Source of the DNA: Ottelia alismoides
Taxonomy: Eukaryota; Streptophyta; Magnoliopsida; Alismatales; Hydrocharitaceae
NCBI GenBank assembly: GCA_037367405.1
Contig: JAZKJV010000299.1
Location: 496,001-560,000 of the forward strand
Reading direction: 5' to 3'
Length of the DNA: 64,000 bases
Below are positions 47,830-60,040 of this stretch, piece after piece. Position 1 is the stretch's first letter. Each line of letters starts with the position of its first letter. The notes under the pieces were generated by a model. That model saw only the letters and a program-made list of their open reading frames with translations. It had not been told where the DNA came from and searched no databases. A program made the position numbers and the translations under genes.

Positions 47830-48699
47830 CTCCCCCTCAAGCTGGAGCATGCAATGCTCAGCTTGGACAAACAGAAAGAAACTCAACTCAACGCTACAGG
47901 ACACTACGGACAATATCAACCCAACGCGCACATTGCTGCAGTCGAGGACGTTGCTTCTCATGTCGTGCAGGTGAGGAGGACGAGCGGACTGGAGTGTGAG
48001 TCAATTGAAGACTCGGAATCTGGCCATCGAGTCTGAACTACGCCTGAAGTCTCCTCGTCGGAGAACTGGATCTGTCCCATCTGGCTCAGAGAATGGTGCA
48101 CCTATGATACCACATGAAAACCCTTGCCCTCAAGGGAATGGTCCTCTGCTCTGGAGTCCCTATGGCTCACATGAAAACTCTGGCCGAACAACAACAAGAA
48201 TGATGGGGACCTCGAACTGATGATGGCAACATATGCTCATCTGAAAAATGACCGCATACTCGTGCGTGTCTGAAAGACTGAAACTGAGCTCGGAATCAAT
48301 CGTCGAGTCTGAACAACTGTAGAGTCTGGAATCTGAATGGTCTCTGCATGTGAATCTGGAATATCTGAATATGGCTGAAGGAAGACCTGTGACTCTACAT
48401 ATACTCCCCCTTTCTCCCATACTTGTCGGAAAATGACATCGACAAAGTTGCGAGAAGACAAGATAAATAGGGAGAAAATCAAATAAGCCGATTACAATTT
48501 TTTTTTCCAGCTTCTCAAAAACATGGATAACATTTGGCCATTTCGATTTTTTCCCGGCCCCCCCTTTTTTTTTAAATTTTTTTCTCTTTTTTTTCGCGTA
48601 CATTTTTTGCTACATTTTTTTAAGTAACGACCCAAAGGGGGGCCCAAAGCATGACAAGCCCCCTGGAACATTGATTCTTCTCCTTTTTTTTTATAACTT

Positions 48700-49275
48700 T
48701 CAGCCTCAACCCTCCCTCATTTTTTTAATGAATCGACGCCCCCCTATTTGTGGGCCATCGGGCCCTACGTGGTCACTAGAGTTCCCACGATTGGGAACCC
48801 CGCTGGAAGGCCGCCACCCCAGGAGATCTTGTGCTCGCGCCGCTGGAGAGCCCTGGCATGTGCGTGTGGGGCGTCGCCTGAGCACGGAAGATGTGCGCAA
48901 CCTGAAGGAGATCATCGCGCCGCGAGAAGGGCGCCGCCTGGGATCGCGGCTGCATCGAGGCTCCGCCAGGAGCTTGCGCGCGATGAGGGAGTCGAGGGAA
49001 ATCGACGCAGCCTTGCTGGACGTATATGCGCATCTGGATGGCGGCAAGGGCTTGAAGGCGGAGATGTCGGGGTTGCCGCCTGGAGGGCATCTGGATGGCG
49101 GCAAGGGCTTGAAGGCGGAGATGTCGGGTTTGCCGCCTGGAGCGCATCGGGGCATGCCTGGAGCCCATAGGGTTCCAACGTGGGTCGCGGCTCCGCTTGG
49201 AGATACTTCCTGCGCCGCCAGGGACTGCAGATATGGCGCACCGCTTGTAGGAGAAAGCTTGATGGAGCCCTAGGA
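48700..49275. other. GC-rich interior of the non-autonomous element with a 60-bp tandem repeat
   Basis: This stretch is much richer in G+C than its surroundings and is open in several frames on both strands. A unit containing CATCTGGATGGCGGCAAGGG and CTTGAAGGCGGAGATGTCGG is repeated at about 49030 and 49089. It resembles captured gene sequence, but I recognise no family and do not call a gene. Confidence 0.45.
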
Positions 49276-49589
49276 TCGCGTGGGTACTTCATACGAATAT
49301 CCAATGCCTGTGCGCGCTATGGTTGATAGGGCTCCTGTACCCAAGATCGACGGACTGGGGTTTGAAGAATAGGCACTGATATGCCCTTGCTGATGACGAA
49401 GGGGCTCGAGAGATGTGCTTGAATCATAGGTTTCGCAAAAGAAACCTTAGAATGATAACTTCAACTTCTTACATAAAGTAGGGTTTTAAACATAAACCCT
49501 AGAAAAGTCAGACAGAACATAATCTCGAAAAATAATCTCCACAAAACTCTCGAACAAAAAAAATAAGAACATGAAAGACCTCGAGAATC

Positions 49590-49607
49590 GAACCCGCTCT
49601 GATACCA
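49590..49607 (-). promoter_or_regulatory. Primer binding site for initiator tRNA-Met
   Basis: On the minus strand TGGTATCAGAGCGGGTTC starts directly after the LTR end at 49608. This is the standard copia primer site. Confidence 0.9.
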
Positions 49608-49935
49608 TGTTAGAAAATCGTAAGAGGAAGCGATAATAATAAACAGAGCATAGGAACAAGAAACATAGACATGGAAACACCATGATTTTACGTGGAACCC
49701 TACTCCGTTAGGAGCGGGATGAAACCACGGGAATAGCCCTCAAAGGGGCGGATACTTCATTCCTTTTTCTCAATGGATACAAGAGGTTTGGGGCTCCTTA
49801 TATAGCCTCTCCAGAGCCTCTAAGTCCCACCACTGGACGATGTGGGACTAAACACTGGATGGGGTAAATGGATCTTCTCCAGGATCCATTTACCCTGCTA
49901 CAACTCAATATGGCGCATACACGAATACTCCAACA
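49608..49935 (-). mobile_element. 5' LTR of the non-autonomous element
   Basis: 328 bp, same length as the 3' LTR, with the same TATA box. Differences from the other LTR are single substitutions only. Confidence 0.92.
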
Positions 49936-50084
49936 AGTTTGACCAAATTTATGGTCCAAGTCAAGTCAATTACATAGCAAGCTTTGGGTTTACGCCATGC
50001 TTATGGGTTAGGCTTGTGGGTTGGGTTAGAGTGGCCCGACCTAATGCTCATCCCTGCATATGGATTCCAACTCTATGATGATAA

Positions 50085-51215
50085 CACATAAGGTGTTGAT
50101 GCTAGACAAATTACATTGGCTTGTTGGGAAGTGAGTCTATGGTATCGTCACCTAAATATCATCCTTGCAGTGAGCGAAATTAATTAGTTCATCGATTGGC
50201 CTAAGAATGCACGTTGGGACGCTGCAACGACGATAATTAATTACCTTCATTTTGCCCCAAGGAAGGGATTTCTTTTCCTTTAATGGAATCCTTAATATAT
50301 CAATTTATGCATATAATGACTAATGAATATGCTGATTTTCTTGATGATAGTAAGTCCACCTTTTGTGTTTTATTGAAGGGAATCCAATTACATAAAGAAG
50401 CAAAACACACAGTTGTAGCCAGATCCAATGCAGAGTTAGACCATAAGGTTATGAATTGGGTTGTTAAGGCCATGTGGGTCGAGTCGGTTATGACCGACTT
50501 TCTTGTTAATGTCAAATTACACTGGCTTGCTGGAAAAGTGAATCCATGCTATTGTCATTTACATAAATATCGTCATTGCAGTGAGCGGAATCAATTAGTT
50601 CATGGATTGGCCTAAGAATGCACGCTGGGACGTTGCGGCGATGATAATTAAATACCTTCATTTTGCCCCGAGAAAGGGATTTCTTTTCCTTTAATGGAAG
50701 CACCTTAATATCACAATTTATGCGTATAATGACTAACGAGTATGCTGATTTTCTTGACGATGGTAAGTCCACCTTTTGTGTTTTTTATTGAAGGGAATCT
50801 GATTACATAAAGAAGCAAAACACACAATTGTAGCCAGATCCGGTGCAGAGCCAGTGCAGAGTTAGAATATAATGTTATGAATCCGGTTGTTAAGGCCATG
50901 TGGGTCAAGTTGATTATGACTGACCTTCATGTGAATGTGCCCCTCCCAATGCTGTTGAAATGTGGCATTCATGCAGCATTATTTATTGGCAATGATCTTG
51001 CTTTTCATGACAGAACCAACCACATACAAGTAGACTGCTAGTATAACATGGATATGGTACAGAAGGGCTATGCAGTTATCTCTCATGTTTCTTTTATAGA
51101 GCATGTTGCCGATTTTTCCACTTAACCACTTCTCCAAGTTGGCTTTTGAAGATGTCACTACAAACTGAGCATGATATCTATACTCTAGCTCGAGGAGGAG
51201 GGTTGAGAGTTCTAT
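50085..51215 (+). pseudogene. Copia RNase H 3' end with internal tandem duplication
   Basis: ADFLDDSKSTFCVLLKGIQL, EAKHTVVARSNAELDHKVMNWVVKAMWVESVM is the end of a Ty1/copia RNase H. The block 50105-50515 is repeated at 50511-50930 with moderate divergence. It continues as PMLLKCGIHAALFIGNDLAFHDRTNHIQVDC, then HVSFIEHVADFST (50940-51130), the usual copia C-terminus. CTCGAGGAGGAGGG near 51190 looks like the polypurine tract, and a partial LTR starting TTGAGAG follows. Stops and indels make it non-functional. Confidence 0.75.
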
Positions 51216-51877
51216 GTCCCGAGGGCTTTCCTTGTAGCCTTTTTTATTTTTCATTCTCCTTATAGTCACCCTTTTGTTTCCACTATATAAGAGACCATAG
51301 TGCATCTACTACACTTAGTAAGAAAGTGCGTCCACCCTTAGTAAGAAATTACATCCCATTTTTCAATCGATTTAATCATCCCCCTTTCCTAAAGAAGTGT
51401 TTGCTCTAAAGAGATCCACACCTTTGCATAACCAGGAATGCGTGATTCACATGGACAATAAAAAAATGCCAAAAATATTTTTTGAGAATCCCTTCTCTTT
51501 TTGGGACCCCTTGGAATTTTCTCTCATACTCAATTATAACATTATTTTGCCTATTACATGTCACCAATTAAATTTTATGGATTAATATGGGTAGAGACTT
51601 TGACAATCGGCAACTTTGCTTGGATATACGTAATTAGAATTGCACGTTCACTTCAATTCCGATTTAATTGCAACTTTGGAACAACTTATATGCGTCGAAT
51701 ATATGCTGTAGCACATATATACTTGTTCTAAATGAATATTCTATGTCCGGAAGAACCAATGTTTGTTGGTGTTTACATTTTGGCATGGTGTTCTTAAGGT
51801 CATCGACCTGGTGGCACCTCTTTGTGCATTTGTAATAGTAAAATGGGGATGGAGTTTTTCTTTTTTCGAGCATCAAA

Positions 51878-52152
51878 TGTTAAATAAATAGTTAAAATAT
51901 GAGATACAGGAATGCATAATCATAAGACAAGAAAGAAACATGATTTACGTAGAAACCTACTTCGTTAGGAGTATGCTGAAACCATGGGAGAAAGCCAGCA
52001 AGGGTTGTATTTGTTGTTAGAATTCTCAATAAGTACATGAGGCGTGAGGCTCTATATATAGCCACACCAACTGAACCAAATCACGCCACTCATTCACGTG
52101 GGACTAAATCCACTCCCGCTTAATTTGCCCTAATTGCACAAATCTCTTAACA
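51878..52152 (-). mobile_element. Copia-like LTR A
   Basis: On the minus strand it begins TGTTAAGAGATTTG and ends in TTAACA, with TATATATAGAG as TATA box. TTAAGCAGGAG (52163-52153) lies immediately before it as a polypurine tract, so it is a 3' LTR whose interior would lie to the right. It resembles LTR B at 61865 and, less closely, the LTRs at 47502/49608. Confidence 0.65.
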
Positions 52153-52997
52153 CTCCTGCTTAAGAAGTTGCAGCATGGAATGCTTAACTTGGACAATGCA
52201 ATATTCAACACTCATAATTCGAGTACACAACTCAAATACAACTCGAATTGAAACTACATCTCTCATGCTTGTGGTATGAGGAATTTGACATTGTGGTTGT
52301 TGGTTTCTTGAATGTTTTGAATATACAAGACTGAATTGGGTTTATCCATCGAATACCTCTACGAGTGATGCCTCCATATGAAGATTTGAATAATGGTTTT
52401 TTTGTTCATGAAGCCACTGCAATAGTTCTCTTTCAAAGAGAGCCATGAACATGACCTCTCATATACACTAACTAAAGAAAACGAGATCTCTTCTCTAGAG
52501 TTCCTGTGAATCGTACCAAACATCTTTCATCGGTCTTTGTCATACATGGTCCACATTTAAACTCTCTGTCTCAACACGTGTATGATAACCCCTTCAGCAA
52601 GAGACCTCTTACATGCACCTCGTACAAAACATGGAGATGCTCTCTAACACTCTCTCTATCTTTTATACCTATGTGCGCGTTACAAACAATGAATTCCTTG
52701 CCACTTTTTCTATCATTCCCCATTCTTTCTTTCCCTCCTTTTTTGTATGCCTTTTTTCATTAAGTTTCTTAACAAACCTCAAGTTTTTGTAGCAACTCCT
52801 TTTTTCTCAACCTTCATTCATTTTTAATAGGTCATAATGGGTCTTCTTTTAGTTACAAATTTATAACGAATATATACAAAGAAATAGACAACACATAAAT
52901 CCATTGCCCAATTGGTAACACATTTTCTCAGCTCATTCATTTTTTGTGTTATCCTTTTTTTTCTTCCATTTTTGCATTTTCCTTTTCTTAATGTGAA

Positions 52998-53065
52998 TCT
53001 TTCAACATGGATTTGAGCAAGAATCCATGTAGCTGACCCTACTTATAGTGGGAGAAGGCTTTGTA
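52998..53065 (+). mobile_element. 68-bp SINE 3'-end insertion
   Basis: It matches the 3' half of the SINE at 61251-61444 (TCTTTCAACATGGATTTGA, then CCCTACTT-AGTGGGAGAAGG). It is flanked by a 23-bp direct duplication at 52975-52997 and 53066-53088. It is therefore a complete, 5'-truncated retroposed copy. Confidence 0.85.
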
Positions 53066-53509
53066 CATTTTCCTTTTCTTAATGTGAAGGCTCTCTTCTT
53101 TTCAAAAAAAGTGAGGGCTCTGAGTGTAAGCCGATATGGGCATGGAGTTATGACATCCTCCTTGTCCTTTACATTCCTCCTTTTGAAACATGGTTTACAT
53201 CAAGGAACATATCTTCTACTACGCTGTCACGAGCTCCTTCTCTTGATGTTATCGACGTTGTCATAACATGGCAACCACACAGTGCCAACACGACTTTTTA
53301 TCGCCTTCATTGCTCATACATCACCTTATTCTTGCAACGATCTTGTCATACGGTGGCGTTGCTCTACATCGCCACTTCTTTTTTTGAAAGAAAAGGGCTT
53401 CTATCGTATAGGTGTATGCCCCAAAACTTCACCATTTATCACCAAAAATTATCACAATCCCATACAGGTTCCAACTCTTAGATAGTGCCTTAGCATGCAT
53501 CACACGTTT

Positions 53510-56500
53510 TCAGTATAGACCGATTCTGGTGAAACACTACCCCGCTTTGGGCAAGCAATAATGGCCAAACCATTGCCATGCACCCGATCTCTCCTCTGTG
53601 CCAGTCCACTGTGACGCAATGGATTTCCAAAACCTAGAGACGCTGTCTATATTCATCTCTTGATACGAAAATAGATTCCCAGCCCCCACTGAGCTTTTGC
53701 ACGTGAAGAAAAGATGGTCGGCATCCTCGACATCATTCAGACATCTAGGGCAAGCCGGATCTTGCCGATCACCCTCTTGAACGAAATGAGCAAATCTGTC
53801 CCTAGTCAACGGTCGTCCCTGTCAGAATAGCCAAAGGAACACCTTCACACGAGTTGGAACTTTCCTCATCCTCTAGGGTCAAACATCAAAGGCCCCTTCA
53901 AGACACTGTACGACTTCCTAACTGAAAACGAGCTGCCACACTAGGTCCAACAATCATGACTGTCAGTGGGCCTTGCTACAGTCTCGAGCTCCTCCAGTAA
54001 AATCATAAGCTTCTATAGATGTTGATATGAAAGTTCAGACCTAAACTGTGGAAAGAAAGAGGGCCTATCCCAAACCTTCACCACTGAGCAATCCGTACGT
54101 TTAACCAATGCCATAACCCTCAGGAACCTTGCATGTAGAGCCCCACCCCTACTCCAATCGTTCGTCCAGAAGCAGAACCTTGTCGTCCCCAACATCCGGT
54201 CTCAAGAACAGACAAATCTACGCCACGCTATAAATGCCATGCCAAAAATACGAAGGTGGGTATCAAGATCACTGCTACGAGGGAAAGCAAGACCAACCCC
54301 ATCCCAAACCTCCGCCACTGAGCAATCCGGGCATTCAACCAAAGCCATAAGCCATGGGAACCTCGCCTGTAGAGCCACACTCTTACTTCAATCGTCCGTC
54401 CAGAAGCAGAACCCCATGTCGTCACCAACAACCGGTCTCAATAACAGACAGATCTCCTATGCCACACTATAAACACCATGTCAGAAATATGAATGTGTGG
54501 AACCATGATCACTGCTGCCAGGATAAGAAAGACCAGCCTTGTAGATCCTTCAGACCAGGCTACTACAGTCGCCCCAAATAGGGGTGGCCCACTTACTGAG
54601 CAAGGCCTTATTCATCTCCTCCAAGCTACGAACGCCAAGGCCTCCATACTCCTTTGAGATTGACATCGCTCCAATCCACCGAAAGGAACTCGCTTGATCG
54701 CCCATATGGCGACAAGAAGAACATTCTCATAATGGTCTCAAGCCTCGTCCACGCACATACATGCACCATCCTAGATGAGAGAAAGAAAATAGGTATCGCG
54801 GACAAGATTAACCGCAACAACACCGGTCTACCACTCTTGGATAGGCATGTAGATTTCCATCCTGCCAGCCTTTGTTCCAACTTCTCAACCACATGTAGCC
54901 AATCAGAGACGTGCATCCTCCCAGAAACCAAGGCACTCCATGATATCTTAGCGGTAAGTCCCTACGCGGCCAGCGCAACAAACCAGCACATAAGTCGGTC
55001 TCATAATCCGTCAGGCCAAAACGAATGAATTCCGACTTCTTTGTTGAGCCTCGTACCCGATACATCACCAAAGATGTCCAGAACCATCGAATGCCCTCTG
55101 CAACTGTCCGCACCTCCCTCCATAAAAAGAGCCGTATCGTCCGAGTTCTGAAGGATGGGAACATAAATCTTCTCCGTTGTGTAACCGGTGCAAAAACCGC
55201 CCGAAGCGACACTGTCAACCATGATTGTCAAGGCATCGATCACTAGTAGAAAGAGTAAAGGTGCTAGGGAACAACCATGATGAACCCCACACCGAGGTTG
55301 GAAGTAACCACCCTTCGCTTGCCCATTCACCAGAACTGCACAAGCCGTCGTGACACAACACTTCATCCAAGAAATCCATCTATCTTGGAAAACCACACAT
55401 ATGCAGGGATGCCCACAGGAAGCGCCAATATACACAATCGTAAGCTTTCGAAAAATCCACATTCCACAATACCCTTTCGCTCTCCTTTGCCAGTCTGCCA
55501 CAATCTCTGAAACTGTGACCACACTGTCCATGAGGTGCCTGCCTAGTAAGAAGGTACTCTGAGAGACGAGATGATCTTGTCCATTACTCCTCTTAATCGA
55601 TTGTCTAGCAGCTTTGCCAGAATCAAATATACCGTGTTTGAGACTGTGATTGGTATGTAGTCAACGACTCTTGTCGCCACATGCTTCTTCAGAATCAAGA
55701 AAAAGAAGGAATGATTGATTTTATCAAAATCATCGCCCCCCTCAGTGAATCCAGTTACCACCCCTAACACCTCCGCCACCAGGTCCTGAATTCCGTGAAA
55801 AAGAAGACAGGGAATCCATCTGGTTCTGGACATCCGTCGGGATTCAACCCAAACAATGCATCATGGATCTCCAATAACCCAAAAGGTCTCGTCAATGACT
55901 CCACATCCGGTCAGAGATGCGGCTCACCCCAACCCCAACCACCTCGAATCACTGTGGGGTAGTCGTCTGCTCATGCCTATGAAATAACCAATAATCGCCC
56001 TTGCGACCTTCCCCTCCCCATGAAATACCTCTCCCCTACCACTACTGAATGAATCAAGTTTCTCCTCCCATTGCTTGCAACTGTGTGGAAGAATCTGGTA
56101 TTGGCATCATCCTCCTTCAACCACTTTTGCTGTGATCTTTGTCTCTATTCAAATTCCTACTTCCTATCCTCCTCCTATAGAATCTTCTGCACCACTCCAC
56201 GATTCAGAGCTCCTCATTGTCCAGCTCCCTGTCGTCCTCCAGCAAGTCCAACCTCACCAACTCCTCTTGAGTCTGAGTCCTCCGTTGTTCCATCTCCTAA
56301 CATGAGTCTCTCTTGAAACCCATCAATCTACTTCGCAGTGCGACCAACTTCAATGCTAGTCTCACAATGATCGACCCCGCCACCTCTAAACCCTCCCAGA
56401 AATTGCAAACATATCATGAAAACCTTCCTCCAACATCCATCAATGCTCAAATCTGAAATAAGAAGACGTCTCTCTGCCGTTGCAAGAATCGAAAACAGAG

Positions 56501-57356
56501 AGAAGTGTGATCCGAGCACGATCTAGGCAACGTAGTCATGGCCTCAAATTTCAGCGAAATTCGGTCGAATTTCTGTCGAATATCGATATCCAGTCGAAAT
56601 CGAAATTCGATCGAAATGACCGAAATATGGGAGTCCTAGTACAAAAAATGACCGAAATGACCGAAATTTCGGTCGAAATTCCACCGAAATTCCATCGGAA
56701 TTCTATTTTGGTCGATACCGAAATGGTGACCGAAACCGACATTTAAGGCCTTGAACGTAGTAACAACAACCAGGCTAAACATCTACAAGGCCTCCACAGA
56801 CAACAAAAAATGATTGATCCTCGATTTGGAAGATGGACTCCAAATATAGAAGCAGTTTGCTACATCCAAATCTTCTAATGCCAGACTCTCTACCACCTTC
56901 GTGAAAAGATTAAAGTCAGGATCATGTGCACCTCTCCCCCTTGCTATGTCTTCCGAGTAAAGCGTGACAATAAAGTCACCACCATGTAGCCATGTCATCT
57001 CTGGGAATCCGAGCCTAATAGCTTGCATCTCTTCCCACAACTCCATATTCATGTTTGCCCCCACAATACCACAATGCCACTGAAATAGGATGGACCAAAA
57101 TCACCTCATCTACAAGGTCGAAAAGGTACCCGTTCTAGACTACCACAATCTTCCCAGCACTACCAGTCGCCAAAACCGCTCTGAAATCGGTGAGATGGGG
57201 ACCCGAGGTGGACCCCCATCTCACAGAGTCCCATGAATTAACCCTAGTCTCCTGCAAGCAAGCCACGCCAATCTTTCACATGGCCAACATGGAGCCTATC
57301 ACCACATGCTTCTCCGGCTGGCCAAGGCCCCTCACATTCCAAGATAGGAGCTTCAT
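53510..57356 (-). pseudogene. L1-like ORF2, broken
   Basis: It starts at 57356 with MKLLSWNVRGLGQPEKHVVI, and ACLQETRVNSWDSVRW follows after a stop. Further endonuclease pieces are GGDFIVTLYSEDIARGRG and INHFLLSVEAL (56783-57064). RT pieces are VVTVSEIVADWQRRAKG, GVHHGCSLAPLLFLLVIDALTIMVD and ILQNSDDTALFME, where the catalytic A of ADD is S (55001-55531). SAIPIFFLSSRM (about 54800) and MTRDRFAHFVQEGDRQDPACPRC with HLFFTC (53600-53809), the RT-associated zinc-binding region, follow. Segment 54013-54195 and segment 54228-54431 are two diverged copies of one stretch, another internal duplication. Numerous frameshifts. Confidence 0.82.
56537..56753. mobile_element. hAT-type MITE copy 2 (217 bp)
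   Basis: It starts CATGGCCTCAAATTTC and ends, reverse-complemented, CAAGGCCTTAAATGTC. It is flanked by AACGTAGT on both sides (56529-56536 and 56754-56761). It is very close to copy 1 at 41993-42218 over its whole length, with one short internal deletion. Confidence 0.92.
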
Positions 57357-58376
57357 TGGGTAACCGAGGGGGGTGCTACCTTAACCCCCACTCTCGCCAC
57401 AACTGCTAGTTCATAAATCCTCTCAGCCTCCTTTTCGAGCTCTACTGATTGCGATACAACCTTCGTCTCCTTCCCCAAATCTTCACCCACCACATGTACC
57501 TCAACATTCTCAAAACCTTCTTGGTTCCTGCAAAACCCTTTTGCAGACTTCCACCCCCGCATCACCAACCATCGATTTGTTTTCTTCACGCTCACGCTTT
57601 AGCATTCATGTCTCCCAATGCAATGCACTCGTCTGACAACGTTTCCTTGAGAAAAAGAGGATGTTCTTTGGTAAAAATGGGCCTTGCCCATCAATGTGGG
57701 ACTCGTTGACTGCCCCATGCTTCTGGTTGCAACGTTCAAGATCACCCCTCAAAGTTGTTCGGCACTGAGTAACTGCCACCTGCTTCTTAATATGCACTCC
57801 CAACCTCGGTTTGAACTTTGAAGTCCCTGAGGCCATCCCCAACATTGCCACGAACACGCTTCAACCTCCGCCCACCCTCACTTGACGCGTTGCTGCTACC
57901 GACGTCGCCGCTAGCTGTCCCCTGGAACTCTGACAACACCACTGCAGGTGCTTCAGATAGTGACCTTGAGTTACCCCCACCACTAGCTGGTGCGGTCCAC
58001 GAGGGAGAGCCATGTTTGCCTTCCTCACGCTATCCCCAGAAGAAAGAGGCGAAGGGTGCAATCTAGATACATAAGCCTTACTCGGGTTGTCGATTGGTCC
58101 TGAGAAATGAACCGGTACAGCTGGAATCGGTGAACCTGATAACATCTTAACCGGAGTTGGGGTCAAAGAGACTGGACTCAGAATGACAATCGTGTTTCTT
58201 ATCGGGTTTAAAGGTGAACCCGATTCCTCAAGTGCACCACCGACATAAACCAAATTTGAAGCACCACCCACGGTGTTATGTTTTTCAAAGTCGGATGTTT
58301 CCGCTTCATCTCCCCCAAAATCGGGGTCCCTTGCATTTCTCGCCTTAGATTCTGCCCCTTGAGCTTCCCCGACGAC

Positions 58377-60040
58377 GACAACAACAACAACACCAATAAA
58401 GCCTTTTCCCACAATTAAGTAGGGTCGGCTACTTGGATTCTTCGCCTCCATTCAGATCTATCTTTAGTCAATATCAGGCTTATATCCAAAAAAGTAAGAT
58501 CCCTTCGTATAGTCTCTTTCCAACACTTCTTGGGCCGTCCTCACCCTCTCTTAGCTGGCTCAACATCCCAACATTTGCATCTCCTAACTGGTGCATCCGC
58601 TGATCTTCTTTGCAAATGACCAAACCATCTTAAGCGGTTTTCTCGCATCTTTCCTCGATCGGAGCTGCACCAACTTTATTTCTGATTGCATCATTCCGAA
58701 TCCCATCTTTACATGTGTGTCCACACATCCACCTTAGCATTTTCATTTCTGCTACAACCATTCTCTGCACATGTCTATAGTTCACAGGCCATCATTCATA
58801 TCCATAGAGCATAACAGGTCTTACGATTGCTTTGTAGAATTTTCCTTTACATTTTAAAGGAATTTTCTTCACAGAGAACAACAGAGGCTCCTCTCCACTT
58901 TAGCCAGCTTGCATTTATTCTATTAGTAGCATCTCCATCAATTTCCCCATCCTGTTGCAAAATAGATCCCAGATATCTAAAAGAATCTCTCTTCCGAATG
59001 TTATTGTCACCAATCTTCACCTCAATTCCTTCACCATTACTTCCATCAAAGGTGCACTCCATATATTCCGTCTTAGCCCTACTCATACGAAATCCTTTAG
59101 TCTCCAGACCTCAAGCTTCTTATTTACCCCATCTCTAATATCGTCAATCAACACAACACAACATCATCAACAAATAACATACACCAAGGTAACTCATCCT
59201 GAATGTGACTTGTCAACTCGTCCATAATCAAAGTAAAAAGAAATGGACTCAAAGCTGAACCTTGATGTAAACTAATGTTGATGTCAAAATAGTCAGTCTT
59301 CCTAGACGGGGTCCTTACACAAGATAAAGCCCTATCATACATGTCCTTTATGAGGTTAATGTATAGGACATGTACTTGTCTCTTCTCCAAAACTCTCCAC
59401 AATATTTCTCGTGGGATAGAATCATAAGCCTTCTCCAAATCAATAAAGATCATATGGAGGTTCTTCTTTTTAGCTCTATAAATCTCCATTATTCTCCTCA
59501 GCAAATGGATGGCTTCAATAGTTGAGCGACATGGCATGAATCCGAATTGGTTTTCTTTTACGTTGGAAACTTGCCTCAGCCTTCTTTCGATCACACGTTC
59601 CCAAATTTCCATAGTGTGACTCATCAGCTTGATACCTCTGTAATTTGAACAATTTTGAACGTCTCCTTTATTCTTATAAGAGGCACCACGATACTCCTCC
59701 AATCTTCATGCATTTTCCTGCTTCGCTAAATAACATTGAAGAGATTCGTAAGCCAAGTCAAACCGCGCTCACCTAAAACTCTCCAAACTTCCACAGGAAT
59801 GCCATCCGATCCTACACCTTTCCCAGGTCTTATAACCTTCAAAGCCTCCTCTACTTCCTTTCTTTGTATTCGTCTATAGCTTGCATGATTCAAGTAACTT
59901 TCACTACTAGCTAGATCACCCAAAGTGATTTCTCTATTTCCTTCCCTTATGAAAAGTTTATGGAAGTACTGCTCCCATCTAGTCTCTATGTTCTTCTGAG
60001 TAACAAGTACGTGACCTTCCTCGTCCTTAATGCATTTCAC
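58377..60040 (-). mobile_element. RTE-type LINE, 5'-truncated, nested in the L1
   Basis: It is flanked by an 18-bp duplication, TTGAGCTTCCCCGACGAC (58359-58376) and TTGAGCTTCCCCGACAAC (60041-60058). On the minus strand it ends with GGGAAAAGGCTTTATTGGTG and a GTT-repeat tail, the usual plant RTE 3' end. The 5' truncation falls in the region between endonuclease and RT. Confidence 0.92.
58830..60040 (-). pseudogene. RTE LINE reverse transcriptase, broken
   Basis: The pre-RT part reads VKCIKDEEGHVLVTQKNIETRWEQYFHKLF and PGKGVGSDGIPVEVWRVLGE. The RT reads CSNYRGIKLMSHTMEIWERVIERRLR, NQFGFMPCRSTIEAIHLLR, MIFIDLEKAYDSIPREILW, LHQGSALSPFLFTLIMDELT and the catalytic block CMLFVDDVVL (usually FADD). 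The C-terminal part reads SRAKTEYMECTFDG and FRYLGSILQQDGEIDGDATNRINASWLKWR. At least two frame changes separate these blocks (near 59700 and 59100), so the copy is inactive. Confidence 0.87.

Larger units (their letters stand above)
47502..49935 (-). mobile_element. Young non-autonomous copia-type LTR element (2434 bp)
   Basis: Two 328-bp LTRs differ at 9 positions by eye (about 97% identical) and are flanked by the 5-bp duplication AGTTT (47497-47501 and 49936-49940). On the minus strand the primer site TGGTATCAGAGCGGGTT follows the 5' LTR, matching initiator tRNA-Met, and TTGAGGGGGAG precedes the 3' LTR. The 1.78-kb interior has no gag or pol motif, so it must borrow proteins from a partner. 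Confidence 0.93.

Noticed and set aside
48671..49273. 200-codon frame inside the non-autonomous LTR element as a real gene
   Set aside because: Overlapping frames on both strands are also open because of high G+C and a tandem repeat. No family was recognised.
47415..50062. A hAT element split by the young LTR element, based on TTAGGTCGGG near both sides
   Set aside because: Only about 10 bases match, and no 8-bp target duplication was found.
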